Part shown: positions 24,030 to 32,566 of the stretch, one piece after another
Layout of the letters: each line of letters opens with the position of its first letter
Position numbering within the stretch: the stretch's first letter is position 1
Source: Bradyrhizobium sp. cir1
GTDB taxonomy: Bacteria > Pseudomonadota > Alphaproteobacteria > Rhizobiales > Xanthobacteraceae
NCBI RefSeq assembly: GCF_014198245.1
Contig: NZ_JACIHE010000009.1
Coordinates: 186,001-250,000 of the forward strand
Direction of reading: 5' to 3'
Length of the DNA: 64,000 bases
Translations under genes and position numbers: made by a program
Notes under the pieces: generated by a model
The model's database searches: none
What the model was told of the DNA's origin: nothing
The model's input: only the letters and a program-made list of their open reading frames with translations

Positions 24030-24746
24030 TTACGCCGCCGGACCGATCGCGGCGTCGGCGAGCGCCTTCAGTGTCGGATAGTGGAAGTCCGGCTTGGTCA
24101 GCGTCTCCACCGCCGGCGTGCCGCCGAAGCCCGCGATGCCCTGGCGGCGCTCGATCCAGCACACCTTGTAGCCGAGCTTCCGCGCGATCCCGATGTCGTG
24201 ATACTGGCTCTGCGCGACGTGCAGGACGTCGGACTGCTTGTAGCCGAAGGCGGACTGGCGCCCCTTGTTGTAGGCGAAGAATTCCGGGTTCGGCTTGGCA
24301 ACGCCGGTGTCATCGGCACAGACGGTGTCGTCGAAGGGATTGCCGAGCGCATGCGCGTAGCACGACAGCGCGACGCGGTCGGCATTGGTCATCGCGACGA
24401 GACGGAACTTTGTGCGCAGGCGCTTGAGCGCTTCGACGGAATCGGAGAATGGCCCCCAGCGCAGCACGGCGAGCTGGAACACGTCGCAGGAGGCGTCATC
24501 TGCCGGCAGCCCGAGTTCCTGCGCGAGATAGCGATAAACGTAAAACATCACCTCGCTTGAGCGCTCGTAGTGCTTGTCGCGGCCGCGCTTGTAGGATTCG
24601 AAAATCTTGTCGTCGCTGAGCTCGGCCGGCGTCTTGCCCGAGATCCTGCGCACCGCGGCGAGCACGCCGGTCTCGAAATCGATCAAGGTGCCGACGACGT
24701 CGAAGGTGAGGACCTTGAAATTGCTGAACGCGGCTTGGGTCGACAT
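24030..24746 (-). CDS. Haloacid dehalogenase type II / HAD hydrolase
   Basis: 238-residue HAD-superfamily hydrolase of the L-2-haloacid dehalogenase type. Motif I is LTFDVVGTLIDFETG: the nucleophile Asp is followed by VVGT rather than the DGT of phosphatases, as in dehalogenases. Motif II (VAMTNADR), the motif III lysine (GVAKPNPEFF) and an Asn/Ser-type motif IV region (VLHVAQSQYHDIGIA) follow. It sits between the ATPase and amine-oxidase genes of the ABC operon. True dehalogenase activity is not implied by the family alone; another C-X or phosphoester bond is possible. Confidence 0.87.
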   Translation of the reverse strand: MSTQAAFSNFKVLTFDVVGTLIDFETGVLAAVRRISGKTPAELSDDKIFESYKRGRDKHYERSSEVMFYVYRYLAQELGLPADDASCDVFQLAVLRWGPFSDSVEALKRLRTKFRLVAMTNADRVALSCYAHALGNPFDDTVCADDTGVAKPNPEFFAYNKGRQSAFGYKQSDVLHVAQSQYHDIGIARKLGYKVCWIERRQGIAGFGGTPAVETLTKPDFHYPTLKALADAAIGPAA

Positions 24747-24782
24747 ATCAGTTTCTTCTCTCGGGTTGGATGATGTTTGAGT

Positions 24783-25865
24783 TCAGTCCCCCACCCTGGG
24801 GACGACAATCGTGTCCTCGGGGTGGAGCGTGACGGTGAGGCTGCCGCCGAGCGGCGGGATGCGGTGATAGGCCTGGTGGTAGCTCGGCTGGCGCAGGCTG
24901 AGCGCGATGCCGTCGGCGAGCGCGAGGAAAATGCGCAGGCTCTCGCCCTGGTAGACGATGTCGGTGACGGTCCCGGTCAGCCGGTTGCAGGCGGCATCCT
25001 GCGCGCCGTCGTCGATCAAGAGCTTCTCGCTGTGCACGGCCAGCATCAGGGCATCGCCATCGGGAATAGCGCGTGCGCTGCGCAGCAAGGCATTGCCGAG
25101 CGCGACGCTGGAGGCATCGACGCGGCGGACCGGCAGCATCGTCGCTTCGCCGATGAAGCTGGCGACGAAGGAATCGGCGGGATGATCGTGCAGGCGTTCG
25201 GGCTGATCGATCTGGATCAGCCTTCCGTCCTTCATCACGGCGACGCGGTCGCTCATGGTCAGCGCCTCGCGCTGGTCATGGGTGACATAGATGATGGTGG
25301 CCTGGATCCGCTTGTGCAGCGCGCGCAGCTCGATCTGCATGGATTCGCGCAGCTGCTTGTCGAGCGCAGAGAGCGGCTCGTCCATCAGGATCAGGCGCGG
25401 CTCGAAGATCATCGCGCGTGCGAGGGCCACGCGCTGGCGCTGGCCGCCGGAGAGCTGCGCGATGCCGCGCTCTTCATAGCCGGCAAGGCCGACCATGCTG
25501 AGCGCCGCGCGCACCTTGTCCGGCCAGGAGGATTTCGGCAGGCGCCGCGCGCGCAGGGGAAAGGCGACGTTCTCGCCGACGCTCATATGCGGAAACAGCG
25601 CGTAGTTCTGGAACACCACGCCGATGTCGCGCTTGTGCGGCGGCATCCAGGTGACGTCGCGGCCGCCGAACAGGATCGTTCCCGACGATGGCAGGATGAA
25701 GCCGCCCAAAATGCCGAGCAGCGTGGTCTTGCCGGAGCCGGAGGGGCCGAGCAGCGAGACGAATTCCCCGGCGCCGACATTGAGCGAAACGTCGTCGAGG
25801 GCGCGAACGGCGCCATAGGCCTTGCTGGCGGACCTGATCTCGACGCTTTCCGCTCGCTTGTCCAA
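24783..25865 (-). CDS. ABC transporter ATP-binding protein, PotA type
   Basis: 360-residue nucleotide-binding subunit. Walker A GPSGSGKTT (about residues 39-47), Q-loop VFQNYALFPHM, signature LSGGQRQRVALARA, Walker B LILMDEPLSALD and the H-loop YVTHDQREALTMSD are all present, followed by a TOBE domain (about 280-355) as in PotA/FbpC. The start chosen is TTG at 25865 (GAGGACGATCG upstream), which begins just before the conserved VEIRSASKAYGAV; the open frame to 25946 lacks family similarity. First gene of the minus-strand transporter operon, divergent from a LysR gene. Confidence 0.9.
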   Translation of the reverse strand: MDKRAESVEIRSASKAYGAVRALDDVSLNVGAGEFVSLLGPSGSGKTTLLGILGGFILPSSGTILFGGRDVTWMPPHKRDIGVVFQNYALFPHMSVGENVAFPLRARRLPKSSWPDKVRAALSMVGLAGYEERGIAQLSGGQRQRVALARAMIFEPRLILMDEPLSALDKQLRESMQIELRALHKRIQATIIYVTHDQREALTMSDRVAVMKDGRLIQIDQPERLHDHPADSFVASFIGEATMLPVRRVDASSVALGNALLRSARAIPDGDALMLAVHSEKLLIDDGAQDAACNRLTGTVTDIVYQGESLRIFLALADGIALSLRQPSYHQAYHRIPPLGGSLTVTLHPEDTIVVPRVGD

Positions 25866-26024
25866 CGATCGTCCTCGCCATGTCCCTTGGCTGGCGTGCC
25901 TCACTGCGCGCCATAAGCCTGCTTTATAGACAGGGATTTGGAGCACTCACGTCCGAAGCGTGCGCTGCACCAAATCTTCTCTCGAAGTGCCTGTCTTTAG
26001 GCTGTCATGCTCATGACACCAGAC

Positions 26025-26046
26025 TTGCCAAAACTCGGCAATTGCC
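26025..26046. promoter_or_regulatory. Candidate LysR operator in the divergent potA-like/lysR gap
   Basis: TTGCC-N7-GGCAA-TTGCC: the first two arms form a 17-bp dyad of the size LysR proteins bind, and the second and third form the perfect palindrome GGCAATTGCC. It lies about 30 bases before the lysR start and 160 before the ABC-operon start, the usual position for control of both. Confidence 0.5.
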
Positions 26047-26076
26047 AAATTCTCACCGCGCTCATAACATGACGTT

Positions 26077-27015
26077 ATGCCCGAGCTCCGCCGCATGCTG
26101 CCGTCCGGTAACGCCCTGTTCGTCTTCGACGCGGCGGCGCGCAATGGCAGCTTCACCGCGGCAGCGGCGGAATTGAACGTGACGCAGCCGGCGGTGAGCC
26201 GGATGCTCGGCCAGTTCGAGGAGCATCTCGGCGTTCGCCTGTTCGATCGCAAGGCGGGCCGCGCGGTGCTCACCGAGGAAGGCGAGCTGCTGTATCGCCG
26301 CGTGCTCGAAGGCTTCCGCAGCATCGAGAGCGGGCTCGTCGAGATCGAGCGGCGCCGCAAGGGCACCGAGACGGTGACGCTGTCGGTCTCCTCCGCCTTC
26401 ACCACGCACTGGCTGATGCCGCGCATCGACAAGCTGCAGAAGCAGTTTCCGCAGGTGGATCTGCGCTTCCAGCTCATCTCCGGTGCGCTGCGCGGGCCGG
26501 TGGAGAATGTCGATCTCGGCATGCGCTTCCGCGACCGCGACGAGCCGCCCTCCGGCGGCACGCTGATCATGAAGGAAGTGATGCTGCCGATGTGCAGCCC
26601 CGGCTATCTCGGCGAGACCGACCCGGCCGAGGGCAACACCATCATCCGCCTCGCCGAGACGCCGGGCGACTGGGCCGCGGATTACGCCTCGCTTCTCACC
26701 GGGCGCCGCGGCGCGGCCAAGGCGCTCAGCTTCACCGATTATGCCGTCGTGGTGCAGGCCGCGCTGCTCGGCCAGGGCATCGCGCTCGGATGGCTGACGG
26801 TCGCCTCGCACTGGCTGCTCACCGGCGCGCTGGTGCCGGCCTCCGACACGCTTACCACCACGCGCCGCATCTGCGAATTCCTCCCCCCGCGCAACCGGCC
26901 GATGCGCCCGATCGCGGCCGAGATCCGCGACTGGATCATCGCGCAAATGAAAAGCGAGATCGCCGCGATCGACCGGCTCTATCCGAAGCTCGGCGCGATG
27001 GACGCGTGTTATTGA
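26077..27015 (+). CDS. LysR family transcriptional regulator, GcvA type
   Basis: 312-residue regulator. The N-terminal winged helix (residues about 7-66: LPSGNALFVFDAAARNGSFTAAAAELNVTQPAVSRMLGQFEEHLGVRLFDR) is the GcvA-like LysR pattern, and the C-terminal periplasmic-binding-like domain (about 95-300) binds the effector. It is divergent from the polyamine-type ABC/oxidase operon, so it most likely activates that operon in response to the imported amine. The start lacks a clear ribosome-binding site; an ATG six codons later is an alternative. A 31-bp perfect inverted repeat lies after the stop. Confidence 0.9.
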   Translation: MPELRRMLPSGNALFVFDAAARNGSFTAAAAELNVTQPAVSRMLGQFEEHLGVRLFDRKAGRAVLTEEGELLYRRVLEGFRSIESGLVEIERRRKGTETVTLSVSSAFTTHWLMPRIDKLQKQFPQVDLRFQLISGALRGPVENVDLGMRFRDRDEPPSGGTLIMKEVMLPMCSPGYLGETDPAEGNTIIRLAETPGDWAADYASLLTGRRGAAKALSFTDYAVVVQAALLGQGIALGWLTVASHWLLTGALVPASDTLTTTRRICEFLPPRNRPMRPIAAEIRDWIIAQMKSEIAAIDRLYPKLGAMDACY

Positions 27016-27049
27016 GCAGGCGGCGTTGGGGTGAAGCCCCCTCTCTCCA

Positions 27050-27129
27050 CGTCATTGCGAGCGCAGCGAAGCAATCCAGAGTCTTTCCGCGGAGGGATTC
27101 TGGATTGCTTCGCTGCGCTCGCAATGACG
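27050..27129 (+). repeat. Perfect 31-bp inverted repeat between convergent genes
   Basis: Bases 27050-27080 (CGTCATTGCGAGCGCAGCGA...) and 27099-27129 are exact reverse complements with an 18-base loop. It lies between the LysR gene and uxuA, which converge. The CGTCATTGCGAG / AGCAATCCAG unit is a widespread interspersed repeat type in Bradyrhizobium-like genomes, and differs from the TGTCATGCCCCG family at 3.8 and 19.9 kb. In RNA it would be a very stable hairpin from either strand and may end both transcripts. Confidence 0.85.
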
Positions 27130-27148
27130 ATGTGGAGAGAGCTTTGCC

Positions 27149-28336
27149 CTACCGATGCTCGATCGCGCGGATCGCGCCACGCAGCTCCGCGAGGCCGCGC
27201 AGGCGACCGATCGCGGTGTAGCCGGGATTGGTGCGCTTGGTGGCGGCGAGATCGTCGAGCATGCGGTGACCGTGGTCGGGCCGGAACACGATCCTCTTGT
27301 CGGGCGAACGCCGCGCGTTCTCCTTCAACAGCGCCTTGAGCACCGCGACCATGTCGACATCGCCGTCGAGATGGTCGGACTCGTAGAACGACAGGCCGTC
27401 CGCCTCGCGCTTGGTCGCGCGCAGATGGGCGAACGCAATGCGCGGGCCGAAGCGTTCGGCCATTTCAGGCAGATTGTTCTCCGTCCGCACGCCGAGCGAG
27501 CCCGTGCACAGGCAGATGCCGTTCGCCTTCGACGGCACGGCATCGAACAGCGCCTGATAGTCGTCGGCGCTGGATGCGATGCGCGGCAGGCCGAACAGCG
27601 GCCGCGGCGGATCGTCCGGATGCAGCGTCAGCGACACGCCGAGCTGCTCGGCGACCGGCGCAACACGCGCGAGGAACTCGGCGAGGTGCTGTCGCAAAAT
27701 CTTTGGCGTGATGTCGCGATAGGTCTCGAGCCTATCGCGGAATTGCGGGATCGTCATCGGCTCGGTGGTTGAGCCCGGCAGCGCGCTGGCGATGACCATG
27801 ACGAGATAGTCGATGTCGGCCTGGCTCATTTGCTCGAACAGCTTTTTCGCGCGCGCCTGCTGCTCGGGCGAATACTCCTGCACCGCCGCCGGGCGCTTCA
27901 GGATATGCAGCTCGAACGCCGCAAAGCGGTCCTGGTCGAAGCGCATGGCGCGGGCGCCGTTGGGAAGCTCCCATTCGAGATCAGTACGGCACCAGTCCAC
28001 GACCGGCATGAAGTTGTAGCAGATGATCTTGATGTCGGACGCGGCCACCGCCTCCAGGCTCGCGATCCACGCCTCGATCGACTTCGTCGCCTTGCCCCCG
28101 AGCCGCTTGACGTCGTCGGGGATCGGAATGGATTCCACCACCGACCAGGTCAGCTTTGAGCGGCCAGGCTGGCCGTTCTCGATAAAATTCTTGCGTTCCT
28201 CGACCGCCTTGCGCGTCCAGGCCTCGCCGATCGGCACCTGATGCAGCGCCGAGACGATATCGCTCGCCCCGGCCTGCCTGACGTCATCGAGTGAGACCGG
28301 ATCATCGGGCCCGTACCAGCGCCATCCCTCGAGCAT
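27149..28336 (-). CDS. uxuA: D-mannonate dehydratase
   Basis: 395-residue UxuA-family enzyme (the E. coli protein is 394). It dehydrates D-mannonate to 2-keto-3-deoxygluconate in the cytosol. Recognisable blocks: WYGPDDPVSLDDVRQAG at the N-terminus, CYNFMPVVDWCRTDLEW near residue 110, LHPDDPPRPLFGLPRI near 230, NGICLCTGSLGVR near 272, and FAHLRAT with FYESDHLDGDVDMV near 305-325, which contain the metal-binding Cys/His residues and substrate-contacting arginines. Last gene of the minus-strand sugar-acid operon, 16 bases after the idnD-like gene. High confidence in family and reaction. Confidence 0.95.
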   Translation of the reverse strand: MLEGWRWYGPDDPVSLDDVRQAGASDIVSALHQVPIGEAWTRKAVEERKNFIENGQPGRSKLTWSVVESIPIPDDVKRLGGKATKSIEAWIASLEAVAASDIKIICYNFMPVVDWCRTDLEWELPNGARAMRFDQDRFAAFELHILKRPAAVQEYSPEQQARAKKLFEQMSQADIDYLVMVIASALPGSTTEPMTIPQFRDRLETYRDITPKILRQHLAEFLARVAPVAEQLGVSLTLHPDDPPRPLFGLPRIASSADDYQALFDAVPSKANGICLCTGSLGVRTENNLPEMAERFGPRIAFAHLRATKREADGLSFYESDHLDGDVDMVAVLKALLKENARRSPDKRIVFRPDHGHRMLDDLAATKRTNPGYTAIGRLRGLAELRGAIRAIEHR

Positions 28337-28352
28337 TATGCTTCGTCTCCGA

Positions 28353-29402
28353 TCAGTTCGCGGTCAGCACGACCTTGACGCTCTGCGAGCGATCGAGCGC
28401 CAGCCGCAGCGCATCCGGCGCGGTCGACAGCGGCCGTTCGGCGGTGACCAGCGACAGGACATCGACGCTGCCGGCCGCGATCAGTTCCACCGCGGTCATG
28501 AACTCGAAGCCGAAGCGGAACGAGCCGCGCAGGTCGATCTCCTTCGCCATCACCGCATTCGACGGCGTCGGGATCTGGCCGCCGGGCAGATTGCCGATCT
28601 GCACCACGACGCCGCCGCGCCTGACAATGCCGATCGCGCTGGCAAGGCCCGCAGCCGTGCCCGAGACCTCGAAGGCGACGTCATAGGGACGCGACGCCGC
28701 CTGTGCCTTCAGCCCTTCCTCGCCGGCAGAGACGTTCTCGACATGCGAGGCGCCGAGCCTGGTCGCAAAGGCCAGCGGCGCCGGCGCGATATCGGCCACG
28801 GTGACGTCGGCCATGCCGGCGCGGTGCGCGGCGAGCATGGTCAGAAGCCCGATCGGGCCGGCACCGAAGATGATGCCGCGCTTGCCCTCGATATTGCCGG
28901 CGCGCGCGACCGCGTGCAGGCAGACCGCGAGCGGCTCGGCGAGCGCGGCGGCCTGGTAGGAGACATGATCCGGGATCTGCACGCACTGCGCCGGGATCGC
29001 GTCGAAGTAGTTGGCGAAGCCGCCCTGCATGTGCGGCGTCTTCGACGCCGAGCCCATGAAGTAGATGTTCTCGCACAGGTTCGGCCGGCCCTCGCGGCAG
29101 GCGACGCAATGGCCGCACCAGCGCGACGGGTTGACCGCGACGCGGTCACCGACCTTCAGGTTCGCAGCAGTGCCGGAAATCTCGACGACCTCGCCCGATA
29201 TCTCATGGCCCAGCACCAGCGGCGACTTCACCACGAAGTCGCCGGTGCGGGCGTGGCGGAAATAGTGCATGTCCGAGCCGCAGATGCCGCCGGCACCGAA
29301 GCGGATGCGCACCATCCCATCTGCGAGCTTGTCGAGCGGATGCTCGATCATGCGCAGGTCTTCGGGGCCGAACAGGGTTGCGGCGAGAGCAGTCGAGGTC
29401 AT
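28353..29402 (-). CDS. idnD: Zinc-dependent L-idonate 5-dehydrogenase-like enzyme
   Basis: 349-residue medium-chain zinc dehydrogenase. GGICGSDMHYF near residue 40 holds the catalytic zinc cysteine, GHEISGE the histidine, and CGHCVACREGRPNLC the structural zinc. GAGPIGLL is the NAD motif. The pairs NPSRWCGHC, GSA...PHMQGGF and KEIDLRGSFRFGFEFMTAV closely follow E. coli IdnD. IdnD oxidises L-idonate; relatives such as L-gulonate 5-dehydrogenase make D-fructuronate, which fits better beside uxuB and uxuA. Its start overlaps the dctM stop by 4 bases. Confidence 0.88.
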   Translation of the reverse strand: MTSTALAATLFGPEDLRMIEHPLDKLADGMVRIRFGAGGICGSDMHYFRHARTGDFVVKSPLVLGHEISGEVVEISGTAANLKVGDRVAVNPSRWCGHCVACREGRPNLCENIYFMGSASKTPHMQGGFANYFDAIPAQCVQIPDHVSYQAAALAEPLAVCLHAVARAGNIEGKRGIIFGAGPIGLLTMLAAHRAGMADVTVADIAPAPLAFATRLGASHVENVSAGEEGLKAQAASRPYDVAFEVSGTAAGLASAIGIVRRGGVVVQIGNLPGGQIPTPSNAVMAKEIDLRGSFRFGFEFMTAVELIAAGSVDVLSLVTAERPLSTAPDALRLALDRSQSVKVVLTAN

Positions 29403-30805
29403 TTGGAAAGTCCCATGTATTTAGGCAGCCAGAGGGTCAGGTCGGGAATGTAGGTGATTGCGATCAGCGCGAGCATCAGCGGCACCAGCCAGGGCAGGAT
29501 CGCGACCGTCGTGCGCTCGACCGAGAGCTTGGCGACGCGGGCGAGCACGAACAGCACCATGCCGAGCGGCGGATGCAACAGGCCGATCATCAGGTTCAGC
29601 GTCATGATCAGGCCGAAATGGATCGGGTCGATGCCGAGCTTGAGCACGATCGGCAGCAGGATCGGCACCAGGATGGTGATCGCCGCCGTGGTGTCGATGA
29701 AGCAGCCGACGAACAGGATCAGCACGTTGGCGAGCGCCAGGAACACCCATTTGTTGTGGGTGATGCTGAGCATCCAGTCCGAGAGCATCTGGGCGGCCTG
29801 CGACACCGTCAGCAGCCAGGCGAAGATCGAGGCCGCGGTCACGATGAACAGCACCGAGGCCGTGGTCTCGATGGTATCGAAGGTCGCCTTGGCAACGGTC
29901 TGGAATGTCATGGTCCGGTAACGAACAAGACCGAGGAACAACGACCAGATCACCGCGGCGACGGCGGCTTCCGTCGGCGTGAACCAGCCAAGCGTCATAC
30001 CGCCGATCAGGATCACCGGCGCCATCAGCGCCATCACCGCCGAGAAATCACAATACCAGTCGATCGCCAGCAGTGCACCGAGACCGATGACGACCGCCAT
30101 GTTGACCGAGAGGCCGGCGAGCACCATCAGCCAGATCGCCATCGGGAACGACAGCACGATGACGATCTCGAGCCCGGCCGAGCCGAGCTGCGGCCAGGAG
30201 AACGGCGTATCGCTGCCCCATTTGTTCCTGTGCGCGAAGTAGGTGACGGTCGCCATCATGAACAGCGTCAGGACGACGCCGGGAATGACGCCCCCCAGAA
30301 ACAGCGCGCCGATCGAGACGTTCGCCATCATGCCGTAGATCACGAACGGCAGCGACGGCGGAATGATGGGCCCGAGCGTTGCCGAGGCCGCGGTGACGCC
30401 GACCGAGAACTCGGTGGAGTAGCCGTGGTCCTTCATCGCCTTGATCTCGATGGTGCCGAGGCCGGCAGCATCCGCGATCGCGGTGCCGGACATGCCGGAG
30501 AAGATCACCGAGCCGATGATGTTGACGTGGCCGAGGCCGCCGCGCATCCAGCCGACCAGCGCGACCGCGAACTTGTAGATGCGGCCGGTGACGCCGGCGA
30601 TGTTCATGAGGTTGCCGGCCAGGATGAAGAACGGCACTGCGAGCAGTGGAAAGCTCTCGACGCCGGCGATCATGCGCTGCGCCAGCGTGACATCAGGGGT
30701 CACGCCGCTGACCAGGATATAGAGCAGCGACGACGCGGCCATGGCGATCGCCACGGGAACGCCGAGCAGCATCAGGACGAGGAAGCCTCCAAGCAACAGC
30801 AACAT
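29399..30805 (-). CDS. dctM: TRAP transporter large permease (DctM)
   Basis: 468-residue, about 12-helix inner-membrane subunit of a tripartite ATP-independent periplasmic transporter, which couples sugar-acid uptake to the sodium or proton gradient. Family blocks visible: LGVPVAIAMAASSLLY, FPLLAVPFFILAGNLMN, GMSGTAIADAAGLGTIEI, and LLHPPLGMVLFVLARVAKL near the C-terminus. The start at 30805 follows GAAGGGTAATCCC; the open frame five codons upstream is part of that site. It lies 4 bases after dctQ and overlaps idnD, so translation is coupled to the catabolic genes. Confidence 0.93.
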   Translation of the reverse strand: MLLLLGGFLVLMLLGVPVAIAMAASSLLYILVSGVTPDVTLAQRMIAGVESFPLLAVPFFILAGNLMNIAGVTGRIYKFAVALVGWMRGGLGHVNIIGSVIFSGMSGTAIADAAGLGTIEIKAMKDHGYSTEFSVGVTAASATLGPIIPPSLPFVIYGMMANVSIGALFLGGVIPGVVLTLFMMATVTYFAHRNKWGSDTPFSWPQLGSAGLEIVIVLSFPMAIWLMVLAGLSVNMAVVIGLGALLAIDWYCDFSAVMALMAPVILIGGMTLGWFTPTEAAVAAVIWSLFLGLVRYRTMTFQTVAKATFDTIETTASVLFIVTAASIFAWLLTVSQAAQMLSDWMLSITHNKWVFLALANVLILFVGCFIDTTAAITILVPILLPIVLKLGIDPIHFGLIMTLNLMIGLLHPPLGMVLFVLARVAKLSVERTTVAILPWLVPLMLALIAITYIPDLTLWLPKYMGLSK

Positions 30806-30809
30806 GGGA

Positions 30810-31388
30810 TTACCCTTCAAAACCGTCGTAGGCGCCAGGACGCTCGAGGATCGAATAGCCCTGTCGCAGATGCTGCAGGGCGACCTGCACCGAGCGTGCG
30901 AACATCAGCACGAAGCCGAGCAGCACGGCGTAATAGACGTAGTCCTTGGGAAGATTGATCGTGGTCATCTGCTCGTCGCCGATGATCTGGATGTAGACCC
31001 AGACCAGCTTGATGGCGTAGCCGAAGAAGGCGATCCGGATCAGGTCGATCGCGGTCGACAGCACGCGCGCCACCGGATGCGGCAGATAGCGGTAGACGAG
31101 GTCGACCTGGATGTGCCGCGACAGCCGCACGCACATCGAGGCGCCGATGAACACCACGCCGATCAGGCAATAGGTCGCGATCTCCTCGGTCCAGGCATAG
31201 CTGTCGTTGAGCACGTACCGGGTGAAGAACTGGAGGAAGACGGCAAGCGCCATCACCCAGAAGATCGCCAGCGCCACCCAGTCCTCGAAAGCGTAGACGC
31301 CGAGATCGACCTTCGGCGTCGCCTCCTCCTCGAAGGTATGGGCGATCTCGTCCGCGGTGATCTGCCGGTGTATTTCGACGGTCGACAT
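30810..31388 (-). CDS. dctQ: TRAP transporter small permease (DctQ)
   Basis: 192-residue inner-membrane protein with four hydrophobic segments (about residues 36-56, 72-90, 108-128, 150-172). It contains the DctQ-type pattern FFTRYVLNDSYAWTEEIATYCLIGVVFIGAS, in which the RYVLN...W.EE core is diagnostic. It pairs with DctM to form the membrane domain. A 130-base gap containing a hairpin-rich repeat separates it from dctP upstream, which may lower permease expression relative to the binding protein. Confidence 0.92.
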   Translation of the reverse strand: MSTVEIHRQITADEIAHTFEEEATPKVDLGVYAFEDWVALAIFWVMALAVFLQFFTRYVLNDSYAWTEEIATYCLIGVVFIGASMCVRLSRHIQVDLVYRYLPHPVARVLSTAIDLIRIAFFGYAIKLVWVYIQIIGDEQMTTINLPKDYVYYAVLLGFVLMFARSVQVALQHLRQGYSILERPGAYDGFEG

Positions 31389-31407
31389 GGGTTACCTCTC
31401 TCCAAAT

Positions 31408-31511
31408 CGTCGTTCCGGGGCGACGCGTCAGCGTCGAACCCGGAACCTCGAGATTCTCAGGTGCGCAATTGCGCACCGCAGTTCTCGCTTCGCGAGCCCC
31501 GGAATGACGAC
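31408..31511 (+). repeat. Hairpin-rich intergenic repeat between dctP and dctQ
   Basis: Outer imperfect arms GTCGTTCCGGGGC and GCCCCGGAATGACGAC enclose three smaller hairpins: CGACGC-GTCA-GCGTCG, the perfect palindrome GGTGCGCAATTGCGCACC (31460-31477) and CTCGC-TT-CGCGAG. This is another interspersed element of the kind seen elsewhere in the window. Sitting inside an operon, it could stabilise or attenuate the transcript between the abundant binding protein and the permease genes. Confidence 0.65.
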
Positions 31512-31518
31512 TACGTCG

Positions 31519-32496
31519 TCACTTGACGGCCTGGATCCGCTCCCAGTCGGCCTTGCGGTAACCAAAGGTCTCGAACGCAACGTTCTTCAGAACGATGTCG
31601 CGGAATTCGTTCTTGTCGACCTCGGTCACGGTCAGGCCCTTGTCCTTGAAGAAGGCGACCAGCTTGGCCTCGTTCTGCTTGATCTCCGCGGTCGCCTTGG
31701 CAGCGGCCTCCTGCGCGACGTCGGTGAAGATCTTCTTGTCCTCGTCGGAGAGCTTCTTCCAGAGCGCGCCCGCCACCACCGTGTTGAGATGGTCGACGAT
31801 ATGGCCGGTCAGGACGATGTGCTTCTGCACCTCGTAGAACTTCTTGGCCTCGATCGTGGTCAGCGGGTTCTCCTGCGCCTCGACGGTGCCGTTCTGCAGC
31901 GCGAGATAGACTTCGGCGAAGGCGATCGGCGCGGTGTTGGCGCCGCAGGCGCGCGGCATGGCGAGGTAGGCCGGCACGTCGGGCACGCGCATCTTCAGGC
32001 CCTTGAGGTCGGCGCAGCTCTTGATCGGCTTGTTCGACGAGGTCTGGCGCACGCCGTAATAGGTCACCGCGACGATGTGGTGGCCGCTCTTGTCCTCATA
32101 GCCCTTGGCGAGCTCCTTGAAGATGTCGCTCTTGGTGTAGGCGAGCAGATGATCGGCGTCGCGGAAGGTGTAGGGATAATAGGTCACGCCGATCGGCGCA
32201 AAACTCTTGGCCGCAAAGCTCGAGCCGGAGATGATGATGTCGACCGAGCCGAGCGAGAGGCCCTGGTTGATGTCGGCTTCCTTGCCGAGCTGCGAGGCCG
32301 GATAGACGTCGACCGTGTAGCGCCCATTGGTCCGCTTGCCGATCTCCTGCGCAGCCCAGACCGAAGCGGTGTGGAACGGCTCCGAGGTCTCATAGACATG
32401 GGCCCATTTGAGCTTGGTCTGCGCCATGCCGGCATGGGTCGTGGCAAGCATCGCCGCGGCGGAGACCGCGAGCATCATCGTCATCTTCTTTAACAC
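31519..32496 (-). CDS. dctP: TRAP transporter solute-binding protein (DctP family)
   Basis: 325-residue periplasmic binding protein. The signal peptide (KKMTMMLAVSAAAMLATTHAGMAQ) is followed by TKLKWAHVYETSEPFHTAS. The ligand-carboxylate arginine region LKGLKMRVPDVPAYL and the NPLTTIEAKKFYEVQKHIVLTGH block are DctP hallmarks. The start is taken as the GTG at 32496, 8 bases after GGAGGA; an ATG at 32511 is itself part of that site, and one at 32484 is also possible. Neighbouring uxuA/uxuB/idnD genes indicate a hexonate or hexuronate ligand. Confidence 0.92.
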   Translation of the reverse strand: MLKKMTMMLAVSAAAMLATTHAGMAQTKLKWAHVYETSEPFHTASVWAAQEIGKRTNGRYTVDVYPASQLGKEADINQGLSLGSVDIIISGSSFAAKSFAPIGVTYYPYTFRDADHLLAYTKSDIFKELAKGYEDKSGHHIVAVTYYGVRQTSSNKPIKSCADLKGLKMRVPDVPAYLAMPRACGANTAPIAFAEVYLALQNGTVEAQENPLTTIEAKKFYEVQKHIVLTGHIVDHLNTVVAGALWKKLSDEDKKIFTDVAQEAAAKATAEIKQNEAKLVAFFKDKGLTVTEVDKNEFRDIVLKNVAFETFGYRKADWERIQAVK

Positions 32497-32566
32497 TGAC
32501 TTTTCCTCCATCGTTCAAGTCTGCTTCTTGTTCGCCCGCTCCCAAACGGATGCGGGCGGCCCAATC

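Noticed and set aside
29378..30958. A 526-codon plus-strand frame
   Set aside because: Antisense to dctM and composed mostly of His, Arg, Asp and Gln; no family resemblance.
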